Shown one piece after another: positions 7,724 through 15,764 of a stretch of DNA of 35,228 nucleotides. Within the stretch, counting starts at the first letter, position 1. Each line of letters starts with the position of its first letter. Source of the stretch: Phycisphaerae bacterium (GTDB lineage: Bacteria > Planctomycetota > Phycisphaerae > Sedimentisphaerales > Anaerobacaceae). The translations under genes and the position numbers were made by a program. Below the pieces are notes generated by a model. The model was not told the origin of the DNA. It ran no database searches and saw nothing but the letters and a program-made list of their open reading frames with translations. Location: the NCBI GenBank assembly GCA_021736645.1, contig JAIPFM010000034.1, positions 1 through 35,228 on the forward strand, in the 5' to 3' direction.

Positions 7724-9511
7724 ATGAATATTACGTATAAAAACAAGCGACTGGAGCGCTCGCTGATCGGGATCAACGTGGCGGCAGCAATTCTCGTCAT
7801 TGCCTCGTTTGTGAGCCTGTTCGGTTTTGATACACCTTTGCTCCCATCCAGCGTACTCTACGGCGTACAAATGTTCCTGTTTGTCTATTTTGTCAGTGAA
7901 AAAATCTGCCGTACTTTCAACGCCGAGTCAAAGCTGGAATATCTGAGAACCAACTGGTTTGAGATTCCCCTGTTTCTCCTTCTGGTCGTGGTGGTCTTTA
8001 CCAAAGAGAGGGCCTTCACGGCGGCAGACGAAGACACGATTGTCCACATTGCCGTGGGCACGTACCTCGTATTGCAGGTCGTGGGCAAGGTCTGCCGTAC
8101 CACTGTGCATCTGGCCTCCCTGGGCACCAATCCCACGCGTATGCTGATTGCCAGTTTCCTGACTTTGATCCTGGTCGGAGCAGGCGTGTTATGTCTGCCC
8201 AAGGCCACGCATGGCGAATCCTTGAGCTTTGTAGATGCCCTGTTCACAGCCACCAGTGCCACCTGCGTCACAGGTCTGGTGGTCAGAGACACCGGCCAGG
8301 GCTTTACACTCATGGGACAAAGCGTGATCCTGGGCTTGATTCAGTTGGGCGGACTGGGTATTGTGATCTTCGGTGCCGTATTCTCCCTGATCCTGGGGCA
8401 GGCCTTTTCAGTGCGTGAATCGGCTGCCATGCAGGACCTGATCAGCGCCCAGACATTAAACAGGATCGGGAATATGATTGCGTTTATTTTCATGGCCACC
8501 CTGATCATTGAGGCAGCGGGCATGCTGGGTCTTTACTCGCTCTGGGACAATCAACCGGGCTGGACAGGGGCCACTCGAGACCGCTGGTTCTTCAGCCTGT
8601 TTCACTCGATCAGCGCCTTTTGCAATGCAGGCTTTGGCCTGTTCGGCAGCAGCCTGACCAGCTACAGCCGGAGTTGGGGCGTATACACCATCATCTGCCC
8701 ACTGATTATCCTCGGCGGACTGGGGTTTGGTGTGCTGTACAATCTGAGCAATGTCACGGCCGATCAGATCAAGCGGTTCTTTAAGAAGTTGTGCCACAAG
8801 GAATGCCGCATGACCATGGAGGTCCCCAAACGCATCACCCTGCAGACCAAGATCGTACTCAGTTTGAGTTTTTTGCTGATCATGATCGGTGCTGTCATGA
8901 TTCTCCTGCTGGAGCACGTCAGCGAAACAGCCGAGCCATCGGCCTGTCCAGGGGTTCTGGATGCCTTATTTCAGTCTATTTCCGCGAGAACCGCAGGGTT
9001 CAACACCGTGGACATCGATGCAATGACAGCCCCCAGCAAGCTGGTCCTGATCCTGCTGATGTTCATCGGAGGATCGCCCGGCTCAACGGCAGGGGGCATC
9101 AAGACCGTGACATTGGCAGTCATTGCCATGACCATTATCACGACCCTGCGCAAGCGATCCGAAGTGGAGATGTTCAGGCGATCGATACGGCCCGTGGTGG
9201 TGGGTCGTGCCATTACGGTCACGGTCCTTTTTGTGTTCGTCCTGTTCATTGCCATCTTCCTGTTGAGCATGTCCGAGGCGAGGAATCCGGACATCGGTCT
9301 GTCGGACCTGGTCTTTGAAGCCACCTCGGCCCTGGGCACCGTCGGCCTGACCACAGGGATCACCGGTCTTTTGACAACCGCCGGCAAATTGATTATCATC
9401 GTCACCATGCTGATCGGACGGCTGGGGCCCCTGACCCTTCTGGCAGCCCTGACCTTCGATCTGAAGCCTGTGAAATATAACTACCCACAGGAAGCCGTTA
9501 TTGTGGGATAA
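7724..9511 (+). CDS. trkH: TrkH/KtrB-family potassium uptake channel protein
   Basis: Integral membrane K+ translocating subunit that works with a cytoplasmic TrkA/KtrA ring. The 595 residues have a hydrophobic N-terminal extension of about 140 residues and then four pore repeats, each with a selectivity-filter glycine: TSATCVTGLVV, SISAFCNAGFG, SISARTAGFNT and SALGTVGLTTG. The segment FIGGSPGSTAGGIKTVT is also typical of the family. The next gene, a single-unit TrkA, starts 11 bases after its stop, so they form one operon. The start codon is uncertain because no ribosome site is visible. Ion specificity (K+ alone or Na+-coupled) cannot be read from the sequence. Confidence 0.93.
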   Translation: MNITYKNKRLERSLIGINVAAAILVIASFVSLFGFDTPLLPSSVLYGVQMFLFVYFVSEKICRTFNAESKLEYLRTNWFEIPLFLLLVVVVFTKERAFTAADEDTIVHIAVGTYLVLQVVGKVCRTTVHLASLGTNPTRMLIASFLTLILVGAGVLCLPKATHGESLSFVDALFTATSATCVTGLVVRDTGQGFTLMGQSVILGLIQLGGLGIVIFGAVFSLILGQAFSVRESAAMQDLISAQTLNRIGNMIAFIFMATLIIEAAGMLGLYSLWDNQPGWTGATRDRWFFSLFHSISAFCNAGFGLFGSSLTSYSRSWGVYTIICPLIILGGLGFGVLYNLSNVTADQIKRFFKKLCHKECRMTMEVPKRITLQTKIVLSLSFLLIMIGAVMILLLEHVSETAEPSACPGVLDALFQSISARTAGFNTVDIDAMTAPSKLVLILLMFIGGSPGSTAGGIKTVTLAVIAMTIITTLRKRSEVEMFRRSIRPVVVGRAITVTVLFVFVLFIAIFLLSMSEARNPDIGLSDLVFEATSALGTVGLTTGITGLLTTAGKLIIIVTMLIGRLGPLTLLAALTFDLKPVKYNYPQEAVIVG

Positions 9512-9522
9512 GGAGTGATTCA

Positions 9523-10200
9523 GTGAAACGCTTTGCCGTAATAGGACTGGGACGTTTTGGAACAAAGCTGGCCATTGCCCTGGCCATGAGCGGATCGGAA
9601 GTCATTGCCATTGACAAGAACCGCGACGAAGTGGAAAAACTCCGAGACCAGGTCAGCCATGCCGTGCGTCTGGACAGTACGGATGAAGAGGCACTCAAGG
9701 CACAGGGTGTGGACAAAGCCGATGTGGCCATTATCGCGGTGGGCCAGGAGAACTTCGAATCCGCCATACTCACGGTCGTCAATCTGCGTCAGATGGGCAT
9801 CACACAGATTTACGCCCGTGCGGAAACCCTCACGTCCGGCGAAGTCTTTTCCAAAGTCGGTGCCACAGAGGTCATTTACCCTGAAATCGAATCCGCTCAA
9901 CGCTGGGCTTATAAGCTGATAGCCCCTCAAATTGGTGAAAAAATTGATATTGCGCCGGGCTACAGCCTCGCGCGCATCAAGGCCCCGGCCAGCTTTCACG
10001 GAAAGACAGTGGAAGAACTTCAATTGCGCCAAAAATTCAATGTCAATCTGGTTATTGTTAAGTGCAGTGAAAATAGAGACTTAAAAAAAGAGCAGGGTGC
10101 GATCATCAATGTGCCCAAGGCAGAGACTGTCATTTACCAGGACGACATCCTCATGGTCGCAGGCTCGGACGTGGATCTGGCGAAACTCCCACAGGAATAG
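9523..10200 (+). CDS. trkA: TrkA/KtrA-type potassium channel regulatory subunit
   Basis: Cytoplasmic RCK protein that gates TrkH in response to bound nucleotide. At 225 residues it is a single RCK unit (KtrA size) rather than the tandem ~458-residue E. coli TrkA. The N-terminal Rossmann fold has GLGRFG (residues 8-13) and Asp31 at the end of the second strand. The C-terminal TrkA-C domain begins about residue 140 (YSLARIKAPASFHGKTVEEL). It starts with GTG at 9523, with AGGAG 7 bases upstream overlapping the end of trkH. Together the pair looks like a KtrAB-type system. Confidence 0.93.
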   Translation: MKRFAVIGLGRFGTKLAIALAMSGSEVIAIDKNRDEVEKLRDQVSHAVRLDSTDEEALKAQGVDKADVAIIAVGQENFESAILTVVNLRQMGITQIYARAETLTSGEVFSKVGATEVIYPEIESAQRWAYKLIAPQIGEKIDIAPGYSLARIKAPASFHGKTVEELQLRQKFNVNLVIVKCSENRDLKKEQGAIINVPKAETVIYQDDILMVAGSDVDLAKLPQE

Positions 10201-10271
10201 AGCAAGACCAAACACCGCGACCGACGTTCACGTATAGCCTCCATGACACTAATCTAATTTGGAGCCTGACC

Positions 10272-10739
10272 ATGGTAAAACTAGCAATTGGGGACAAAGC
10301 CCCGAGTTTTAAATTAATCGACCAGCACAACAATAAAGTCAGCCTGTCTGACTTCAAGGGTCAAAAGCTGCTCATCTATTTTTATCCGAAAGCAGATACC
10401 CCGGGCTGCACAACTCAGTCCTGCAGTGTCAGGGACTCCAGAGAGGACCTGAACGCACTGAATATCGCCGCTGTAGGCATCAGTCCTGATATGCCGGACA
10501 AGCAGCTCAAATTTGACGACAAGTTCAGTCTCGGTTTCCCTCTGCTGTCAGACCCTGAACACGCAGTGGCAGAGGCCTACGGTGCATGGGGCGAAAAGAC
10601 CAACTACGGCAAGACCTACATGGGCATTATCCGTTCCTCATTCCTGGTCGACGAGAGGGGCAAGATTGCCCAGGTGGCCTACAAAGTCAAACCTGAAGAC
10701 ACAGTACCCAAGGCAAAGGACGCTGCTGAGACGGCCTAA
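10272..10739 (+). CDS. bcp: Thioredoxin-dependent peroxiredoxin, Bcp/PrxQ type
   Basis: Cytoplasmic thiol peroxidase that reduces H2O2 and organic hydroperoxides with electrons from thioredoxin. The 155 residues carry the active-site segment DTPGCTTQSCSVRD with peroxidatic Cys46 and the PrxQ resolving Cys51. The usual family length is ~155. GGAG stands before the ATG. It follows trkA by 71 bases on the same strand and may or may not share its transcript. No terminator with a T-run is visible after the stop. Confidence 0.92.
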   Translation: MVKLAIGDKAPSFKLIDQHNNKVSLSDFKGQKLLIYFYPKADTPGCTTQSCSVRDSREDLNALNIAAVGISPDMPDKQLKFDDKFSLGFPLLSDPEHAVAEAYGAWGEKTNYGKTYMGIIRSSFLVDERGKIAQVAYKVKPEDTVPKAKDAAETA

Positions 10740-10850
10740 CGGCCGGAAGCTAAGAAGATAGGAAGGGAAGATCGTGCCTCACTTAAGTGACAGTCCCCTC
10801 CTGCGGGCCACCTGTTTGCCGCCAAACCCCTTCGAGAGACATTGTGGGAT

Positions 10851-10890
10851 GGGACGATCCATTAAGCGACGAAGGAGCGTGGATTGTCCC
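10851..10890. repeat. Inverted repeat between convergent bcp and mutY
   Basis: GGGACGATCCA (10851-10861) and TGGATTGTCCC (10880-10890) form an 11-bp stem with one G-U pair and an 18-base loop. The region separates convergent genes, so it may stop transcription from either side, but it has no T-run. A short palindrome, TCACTTAAGTGA, lies about 70 bases to the left. Confidence 0.4.
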
Positions 10891-10953
10891 GGCTGAAAGC
10901 GAGGCGGTAGCACGAATCATACGGATTATCAGGTGAAGTCCCCAGGGGGCGAC

Positions 10954-12030
10954 CTAGCCCCTCAGAAGAACCGGGAAGATCTTTCGATTGGCCGTGGGAA
11001 AGGCATAGCGGGCCAATTGACTGGGCAAGACCCACTTGATGTCTGTGCAGGCCAGGCATTGGGGCTCTCCTGAGACAAACTCACACACGTACACGTGCAA
11101 CTGCACCTGAAAGTGCGTGTACGCATGGTCCACCACGACCAGCTTTTTATTCACCAGGATTTCGATATCGAGTTCTTCACGCACCTCTCGCTTGAGGGCC
11201 TGCCGGAAGGATTCTCCGGATTTCTTTTTCCCACCCGGGAATTCCCACAATCCACCCAACAGGCCCTCGGGCGGGCGTTTGTCAATCAGGATGCGTCCCC
11301 GTTTGTAGATGACACCCACGGCCACCTGTACTGTGGGCCGGGGCCTGCGCTTCACGCGTTCCGGGAGGTCCATCTGTATACCCTGCTGACAGGCTCGACA
11401 CATGGGTTTCAGAGGGCACAACTCACAGGCCGGAGACTGCCTGTGGCAGACAGTGGCACCGAGCTCCATCATGGCTTCGTTAAAATCACCAGGCCGTTTG
11501 ACCGGCACCAAATCCGAGGCCAGTGCCCAGAGCCTTTTCTGCATCGAGGACGTTGTCGGATCACCATGCAGACAGAATATCCGGCACAAAATGCGCACCA
11601 CATTGCCATCCACGATAGGCGCCCGGACCCCAAAAGCAATACTGGCAATGGCACCAGCCGTATATCGCCCCACGCCTGACAGTTGCTGCAAGCCCTCCAA
11701 TGTACTGGGAAATTCCCCGCCAAACTCCTGTGTGACCTGTTTGGCGGCCTTGTGGGCATTGCGAGCGCGGGTATAGTAACCCAGCCCTTCCCATAGTTTG
11801 AGAATGGTATCCAGTGGCGCCTTGGCAAAATGATGCACTGTGGGCAGACGGTTCAAAAAACGCGTGTAATAGTCCCTGACCGTCTCAACCTGGGTCTGCT
11901 GCAGCATGATTTCAGACAACCAGATGGCATAGGGATCCTGGGTGTGTCGCCAGGGAAGATCGCGTGCGTTCCGATCGAACCACGTCAGCAATCGTCTTCG
12001 TATTAACTTGTATTGATCTGGATCAGTCAT
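10954..12030 (-). CDS. mutY: A/G-specific adenine DNA glycosylase MutY
   Basis: Removes adenine mispaired with 8-oxoguanine or guanine during base excision repair. The 358 residues show the helix-hairpin-helix LSGVGRYTAG (117-126), catalytic Glu40 in IWLSEIMLQQTQV, Asp141 in VDGNVVR, and the [4Fe-4S] loop cysteines C195, C202, C205 and C211 with the canonical 6-2-5 spacing. The C-terminal Nudix-like domain, which recognises 8-oxoG, has LWEFPGGKKKSGESFRQAL. All key residues are present. The ATG at 12030 has no obvious ribosome site; a -35/-10 pair sits immediately upstream. Confidence 0.96.
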   Translation of the reverse strand: MTDPDQYKLIRRRLLTWFDRNARDLPWRHTQDPYAIWLSEIMLQQTQVETVRDYYTRFLNRLPTVHHFAKAPLDTILKLWEGLGYYTRARNAHKAAKQVTQEFGGEFPSTLEGLQQLSGVGRYTAGAIASIAFGVRAPIVDGNVVRILCRIFCLHGDPTTSSMQKRLWALASDLVPVKRPGDFNEAMMELGATVCHRQSPACELCPLKPMCRACQQGIQMDLPERVKRRPRPTVQVAVGVIYKRGRILIDKRPPEGLLGGLWEFPGGKKKSGESFRQALKREVREELDIEILVNKKLVVVDHAYTHFQVQLHVYVCEFVSGEPQCLACTDIKWVLPSQLARYAFPTANRKIFPVLLRG

Positions 12031-12042
12031 AGGTGCGGATCA

Positions 12043-12071
12043 GTTGTAGAGAGGCACCATGGAAATGTCAA
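12043..12071 (-). promoter_or_regulatory. Putative promoter of mutY
   Basis: On the minus strand TTGACA (12071-12066) and TACAAC (12048-12043) are 17 bases apart. The predicted transcript start would be about 6 bases before the mutY ATG. A perfect inverted repeat ends one base upstream of the -35. Confidence 0.45.
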
Positions 12072-12072
12072 T

Positions 12073-12120
12073 ACACAACTGGCTGCCCGATCGACACCTT
12101 GATCCGGCAGCCAGTTGTGT
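12073..12120. repeat. Perfect 15-bp inverted repeat upstream of mutY
   Basis: ACACAACTGGCTGCC (12073-12087) and its exact reverse complement (12106-12120) flank an 18-base loop. It abuts the predicted mutY -35 box. There is no T-run on either strand, so it is not a standard terminator. It could be an operator, an RNA hairpin or an element end; the sequence alone does not decide. Confidence 0.7.
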
Positions 12121-12483
12121 GTTAAAAGGGAGAAAGAAGGAGGATGAGAGTTACAACGATATTGAACAGTCCTTTCTGTTCGTATTGAGATTGACAATGG
12201 TAAACAAAGAAACCCCTGAGAGAACTGGTCGATGCAATTCCTTCAATTCATAGGTTGAGTTCGAAATACCCGCCGAATCACCTCAGGGGCATATATTGCA
12301 GGTGGTCTCTTGCCTAATCTTGCCTTAGCCATCACTCGAACAAACTGAAGAATACGATCTGACTTGTGTGCACTACCCATGTTTGATACAAGTTTAAGCG
12401 AGTTTGGCCCTACTGGTCATGACTCGGGCCACCTCAAATTTCTATTGGAAAAAGTCGTCTTATCTGGCAGAAAAACTTTAAAC
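12121..12483. other. Intergenic region of unknown content
   Basis: About 360 bases with no recognisable gene. CCCCTGAG (12213-12220) and CTCAGGGG (12282-12289) could pair across a 61-base loop. Short open frames here have no ribosome sites or protein character. A small RNA cannot be excluded, but I see no promoter-terminator pair that supports one. Confidence 0.4.
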
Positions 12484-12524
12484 AAAAAAAAGAAAAGAGG
12501 CTTTTTTTCAGCCCCTTTTCTTTT
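12484..12524 (-). terminator. Rho-independent terminator of the RRM protein gene
   Basis: On the minus strand a 15-bp stem (AAAAGAAAAGGGGCT with AGCCTCTTTTCTTTT, one G-U pair) has a loop of seven bases and is followed by more T residues. It starts about 33 bases after the stop of the RNA-binding protein gene. Confidence 0.9.
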
Positions 12525-12557
12525 GATTCTCAACTTCAAAAAATTGCCTGTCAACAC

Positions 12558-12929
12558 CTAGTAGCGACCTCGACCACTGTCACGGCCTCCACCTCGGGAA
12601 CCACGGCCTCCACGACCGCCGCCACGGCCTCTGCCGCCACCGCGCCCGCCGCGATCGCCACCATCGCTGACACCACGACTGGCCCCGCCAAGTGGTTTTC
12701 CCTCTTCCACCCTTAACGGCTGCCCCTGAAAATCGTTCCCATGCATGGCCTCAATGGCCGCCTTTGCCTCAGTCGCATTGGGCATCTGCACAAAGCCAAA
12801 ACCGCGTGACTCTCCGGTTTGCCTGTCCCTGATGAAATTCACACCATCCACCTGACCATAGGCTTCAAATGCCTGCTTGAGCTGCTCTTCAGTGGTTTCG
12901 AGCGGCATGTTCCCGACATAAATGTTCAT
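12558..12929 (-). CDS. RRM-domain RNA-binding protein with glycine/arginine-rich tail
   Basis: Small single-RRM protein of the bacterial Rbp type, probably an RNA chaperone; such proteins are often cold-induced. The 123 residues have RNP2 (IYVGNM, residues 3-8) and RNP1 (RGFGFVQM, 42-49), then a tail from about residue 82 made almost only of Gly, Arg, Ser and Asp. AAGGAAA lies before the ATG. It has its own strong terminator. It lies 69 bases after the upstream radical SAM gene, with a small hairpin between, so it is probably separately transcribed. Confidence 0.93.
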   Translation of the reverse strand: MNIYVGNMPLETTEEQLKQAFEAYGQVDGVNFIRDRQTGESRGFGFVQMPNATEAKAAIEAMHGNDFQGQPLRVEEGKPLGGASRGVSDGGDRGGRGGGRGRGGGRGGRGSRGGGRDSGRGRY

Positions 12930-12960
12930 GTTTCTTTCCTTAAGAGATACTGTCTTCTTT

Positions 12961-12983
12961 CCAAAACTGACCCGATGGTCAGG
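12961..12983 (-). terminator. Possible weak terminator after the radical SAM gene
   Basis: On the minus strand CTGACC, loop ATCG and GGTCAG form a 6-bp stem followed by TTTT. It lies 17 bases after the upstream stop codon. The stem is short and the T-run brief, so termination may be partial. Confidence 0.4.
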
Positions 12984-12998
12984 TACAATTGGACACGT

Positions 12999-14018
12999 CT
13001 AAGCACTATCTGACAGACGCGAACAGAGTGGATCGACCCCCAGAGCATCGCCGCTGAGTGCATACGCCCTCGCACGGCAGCCGCCACAGGCCTTGACAGA
13101 GTCACAAGATTGACAGTGTGCGGGAAGGGTCTTTCGATTCCTGATCGCCTCAAACAGTTGGGCATTCTCCCAGATCCCCTTGAAGTCAAAGTCATTTTCG
13201 AGGAGATTTCCAGCTGATATGGGTAGAAATCCGCAGGTCTGAACCTGACCTCTATGGGTGATAAAGGCATGTTCACGTCCACCAAGACACCCCACACCCA
13301 GGCGTCGTTCTGCGCCGATAGGCTTTGACACCCTGGCAAACTGAGGGCCGCAAGATACCCGGACTTCCACTGGAAAATCCTGCTTAATCACATACAGATC
13401 ATTGAGCAAAACCTCATACTCAATGGGGCCCAGCATCTGGTCTTCGAGACGACTCGCTTGACCTGTGGGCAGCATGATATAGGGATTAAAACAATAGGCC
13501 CCCAAAGATTGGGCCAGAGCTGCAATATCCTTGACCTCGTCCAGATTGCCCCGATTGATGGTGGTATTGACCTGAAAACGCATGCTTGCCTTCTTGGCCA
13601 GTTCCGCCGTCTTGATCACAGCATGAAATGCACCCGGTGTTCGCCGGAATGTATCATGCTTTTTTTCAGTGGCCCCATCAAGCGTGAGGGACAGGGTCAT
13701 CACATCCAGGGCCTTGAACCGCTGCATCATCATCTCATCCATGAGATAACCACAGGTCGAGAGGGCTGTACGCAACCCGAGTCCCTTGGCATAGCGGAGC
13801 AGATCACACAGGTCGGCCCGTTCCATGGGTTCGCCACCGGTGAAAACGACCGTACACCGGTGGTAATTCGAGAGTGCCACCAGGATCTTTTTACACTCCA
13901 GAGTGGTCAACTCCTGCCCGTTCGTGTTCTGGGCATTAGACCGGCAATGCGCACAGTTGAACTGGCACTGGCCAGTCACTTCAAACGCCACCAACTGAGG
14001 TTTATACTGAGTATCCAT
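12999..14018 (-). CDS. Radical SAM/SPASM protein, AhbC/AhbD/NirJ-like
   Basis: The 339 residues begin with LVAFEVTGQCQFNCAHCRSNA, containing C18-x3-C22-x2-C25, which binds the SAM cluster. The C-terminal SPASM-type region has CQSCDSVKACGGCRARAYA followed by GDALGVDPLC. This arrangement is typical of the enzymes of alternative haem and haem d1 synthesis and of related, often unassigned, proteins. No other haem-pathway gene is nearby, so the substrate is not defined; a PqqE-like peptide modifier is possible, but no candidate peptide is seen. The GGEP loop (VFTGGEPMERADL) is intact. Ribosome site before 14018 is weak. Confidence 0.82.
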   Translation of the reverse strand: MDTQYKPQLVAFEVTGQCQFNCAHCRSNAQNTNGQELTTLECKKILVALSNYHRCTVVFTGGEPMERADLCDLLRYAKGLGLRTALSTCGYLMDEMMMQRFKALDVMTLSLTLDGATEKKHDTFRRTPGAFHAVIKTAELAKKASMRFQVNTTINRGNLDEVKDIAALAQSLGAYCFNPYIMLPTGQASRLEDQMLGPIEYEVLLNDLYVIKQDFPVEVRVSCGPQFARVSKPIGAERRLGVGCLGGREHAFITHRGQVQTCGFLPISAGNLLENDFDFKGIWENAQLFEAIRNRKTLPAHCQSCDSVKACGGCRARAYALSGDALGVDPLCSRLSDSA

Positions 14019-14116
14019 GTCCGAGTCTTCAATAACCTTGTGAATGTATAACGCGACTTAGCTAGAGTTTACAGGCGGGAGGCTCCGTAATCAACCTTTC
14101 TTCCCTTTAAACGTGG

Positions 14117-14491
14117 TTAATCCCCAGACCCTGACCCCTGATCCCTGTTTTTGGTGCGACGTTTTCGGCGCTGCTTCTGCTTGCGGAGCTTGGCGATGCG
14201 TTTGGCTTCGGGGCTTTCTTTGCCCAATTGTTGGGCTTCCAGGTGTTCGCAGAGTCGTTTGCGCGCATAATACCGGTTCATGGCCTGGCTGCGTCCCTCC
14301 TGCACCTTGATGTGAATCCCGGTGGGAATATGCCTGATGGCCACACAGGTCGCGGTCTTGTTCACATGCTGACCGCCAGGCCCCTGGCTCTTGATGAATT
14401 GCTCCTCAAGATCGGATTCCTTGATGCCGCAGGCGGCCATGCGTTCTTCCAGGGCCTTGGCCTTCTTTTCTGACACGCCAAAATCAATCAT
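14117..14491 (-). CDS. Class I release-factor-like GGQ protein
   Basis: Single-domain peptidyl-tRNA hydrolase-like protein of the RF-1/ArfB superfamily, likely to act on stalled ribosomes. From ATG 14491 it is 124 residues with the catalytic GGQ at 39-41 (SQGPGGQHVNKTATCV), followed by RSQAMNRYYARKRL and a lysine/arginine-rich tail (KLRKQKQRRKRRTKNR) that could enter the mRNA channel. It lacks the codon-recognition domains of RF1/RF2. A GTG two codons upstream (14497) is an alternative start that directly follows the preceding stop. It is co-oriented with and abuts the secreted-protein gene, implying one transcript. Whether it is ArfB proper or a related factor is unresolved. Confidence 0.85.
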   Translation of the reverse strand: MIDFGVSEKKAKALEERMAACGIKESDLEEQFIKSQGPGGQHVNKTATCVAIRHIPTGIHIKVQEGRSQAMNRYYARKRLCEHLEAQQLGKESPEAKRIAKLRKQKQRRKRRTKNRDQGSGSGD

Positions 14492-14497
14492 ACCCAC

Positions 14498-15382
14498 TCA
14501 ATCAATCGCCTTAATCCGTTTATAGTAATAGACCGGCTGCTCTTTGCCTTCGCTCACCGTGTAATAACCCCGTCCCTCAATATCAAAGGCAATGGCCTCG
14601 CCCTGACGCTCTGATTTGACAGGAATTGAAACCGGGTTGGCCTTGAACGCCTCCCACAGGGGCTTGCCAGTGATCCGCTGAAACAACACAGCCCCGAACA
14701 TGGACCGCACGACCACAAGGCAGCCATCTGCGGATATATCGCCTCCCACAGAAAACCCGATCCCCAGCGTCGTCTTGAACTGCAGGGTCGTGGTATCTCC
14801 AGTCGACTGTGGATAGGCCGCTACATACAATCCATTGGACATCTCTCGCTTGGAAATAATGTACAGGTCTTTGGTGGCAGGATCCACAAACAGAGTCTCA
14901 GCGTCACGGGGCCCGTCGGGATATTTCAATGAAATGGCCTCTGCCCTGGCTGTACGATCCACAGGTACAGGCGAAGTCAACGACACCGAGGGTTCGGGCA
15001 CACGGTACACTGTGACGGTCTTGTGCTTCGCATCATTGTCGCCTATATCTGCTATGTACAGATATGATTGATTTTCCTCCGGCCCAGGTCCGATGGCGAT
15101 ATCCTCCCAATCCCTGGCCTTGGCCCCTGCTACCAGAAACGTGGAAAGCAAACGCCCTCGCACATCAATCGCATAGATGCGGGCCTTGTCCCCGGAGTCA
15201 TTATGCACCCAGAACACACCGGGATTCTTCCTGCTCACTGCCATCCCTGAGATTTCATCCAGGTCTTTGAACCGTATCCGTCCCACCTCTTTGCCCTGCT
15301 CAAAGATCTTCTCCTGAGCCCCCGCCTGGGCACAGAAACAGGAAATCACCACAACCACGCACCATCTAAAAAACCAACTCAT
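14498..15382 (-). CDS. Secreted propeller-like protein of unknown function
   Basis: From ATG 15382 the product is 294 residues. It starts with a signal peptide (hydrophobic to about residue 17, cleavage after AQAGA) and is exported. The remainder has repeated short strands with turns such as DEISGMAVSRKNPGVFWVHND, YIADIGDN and DAETLFVDPATKDLYIISK, which suggest a beta-propeller. I do not recognise an enzyme active site. ATG 15382 was chosen over 15400 because GGAG lies 6 bases before it. An extended -10 promoter stands upstream. It is followed directly by the release-factor-like gene. Confidence 0.75.
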   Translation of the reverse strand: MSWFFRWCVVVVISCFCAQAGAQEKIFEQGKEVGRIRFKDLDEISGMAVSRKNPGVFWVHNDSGDKARIYAIDVRGRLLSTFLVAGAKARDWEDIAIGPGPEENQSYLYIADIGDNDAKHKTVTVYRVPEPSVSLTSPVPVDRTARAEAISLKYPDGPRDAETLFVDPATKDLYIISKREMSNGLYVAAYPQSTGDTTTLQFKTTLGIGFSVGGDISADGCLVVVRSMFGAVLFQRITGKPLWEAFKANPVSIPVKSERQGEAIAFDIEGRGYYTVSEGKEQPVYYYKRIKAID

Positions 15383-15420
15383 AACCACTCCAAATTTCAA
15401 AAAGCCTAAAGTTCTCCAGA

Positions 15421-15429
15421 ATTATACCA
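15421..15429 (-). promoter_or_regulatory. Extended -10 promoter of the secreted-protein gene
   Basis: On the minus strand TGGTATAAT is an extended -10 with a perfect TATAAT. No good -35 is present, as is usual for this promoter type. The predicted start is about 32 bases before ATG 15382. Confidence 0.55.
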
Positions 15430-15693
15430 CACATACAAGACAGAAACCAGTACGCGGCAAAGCATGAGATCAAGCCAACCAGACCTCCATGAAGAGAAAG
15501 CAGCTTTCGGTTCACCATGAATAAGAACAACGCTGTAGTACTTCTCAGTCCAGTTTCAAATGAGGACCCCCCATTGGCATTTTGACTCCCGCAATCCCTT
15601 CATTGAAAAGACTGCAAATCCTCTGTGCGGGATTAACGCTCACCCGGTGATTCCCAATCTCTAAAAAAAAATAGGAACGATTTCAAAAAAATG
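15430..15693. other. Divergent intergenic region, possible decayed element end
   Basis: No gene is seen. On the minus strand, 15545-15592 reads with GGGAGTCAAAATGCC and then GGGGGGTCC, a composition that reminds me of insertion-sequence ends of the IS21 type. No transposase or matching second end is nearby, so this is only a resemblance. Confidence 0.25.
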
Positions 15694-15722
15694 TTGCATT
15701 GTGTCTTTGAATTCACTAAAGT
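15694..15722 (+). promoter_or_regulatory. Promoter of the GntR-ABC operon
   Basis: TTGCAT (15694-15699) and TAAAGT (15717-15722) have a 17-base spacer. The -10 overlaps the palindromic operator that follows, which is the layout expected of an auto-repressed operon. Confidence 0.55.
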
Positions 15723-15746
15723 GTACTAGTGCAACTAATACACTTT
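15718..15746. promoter_or_regulatory. Palindromic operator, probable YtrA-type GntR binding site
   Basis: AAAGTGTACTAG and CTAATACACTTT are 12-base arms with one mismatch around a 5-base centre (TGCAA). GTGTA/TACAC palindromes with AT-rich centres are typical of YtrA-subfamily GntR repressors. It lies 18 bases before the repressor gene. Confidence 0.75.
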
Positions 15747-15764
15747 GTATGAAGGCGACAAAAA

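Noticed and set aside
12059..12253. 64-codon frame across the inverted repeat
   Set aside because: It starts inside the predicted mutY promoter and spans the hairpin; no protein character.
12240..12275. TTCGAAA resembling a tRNA T-loop
   Set aside because: The flanking bases do not pair and no acceptor or anticodon stem can be built.
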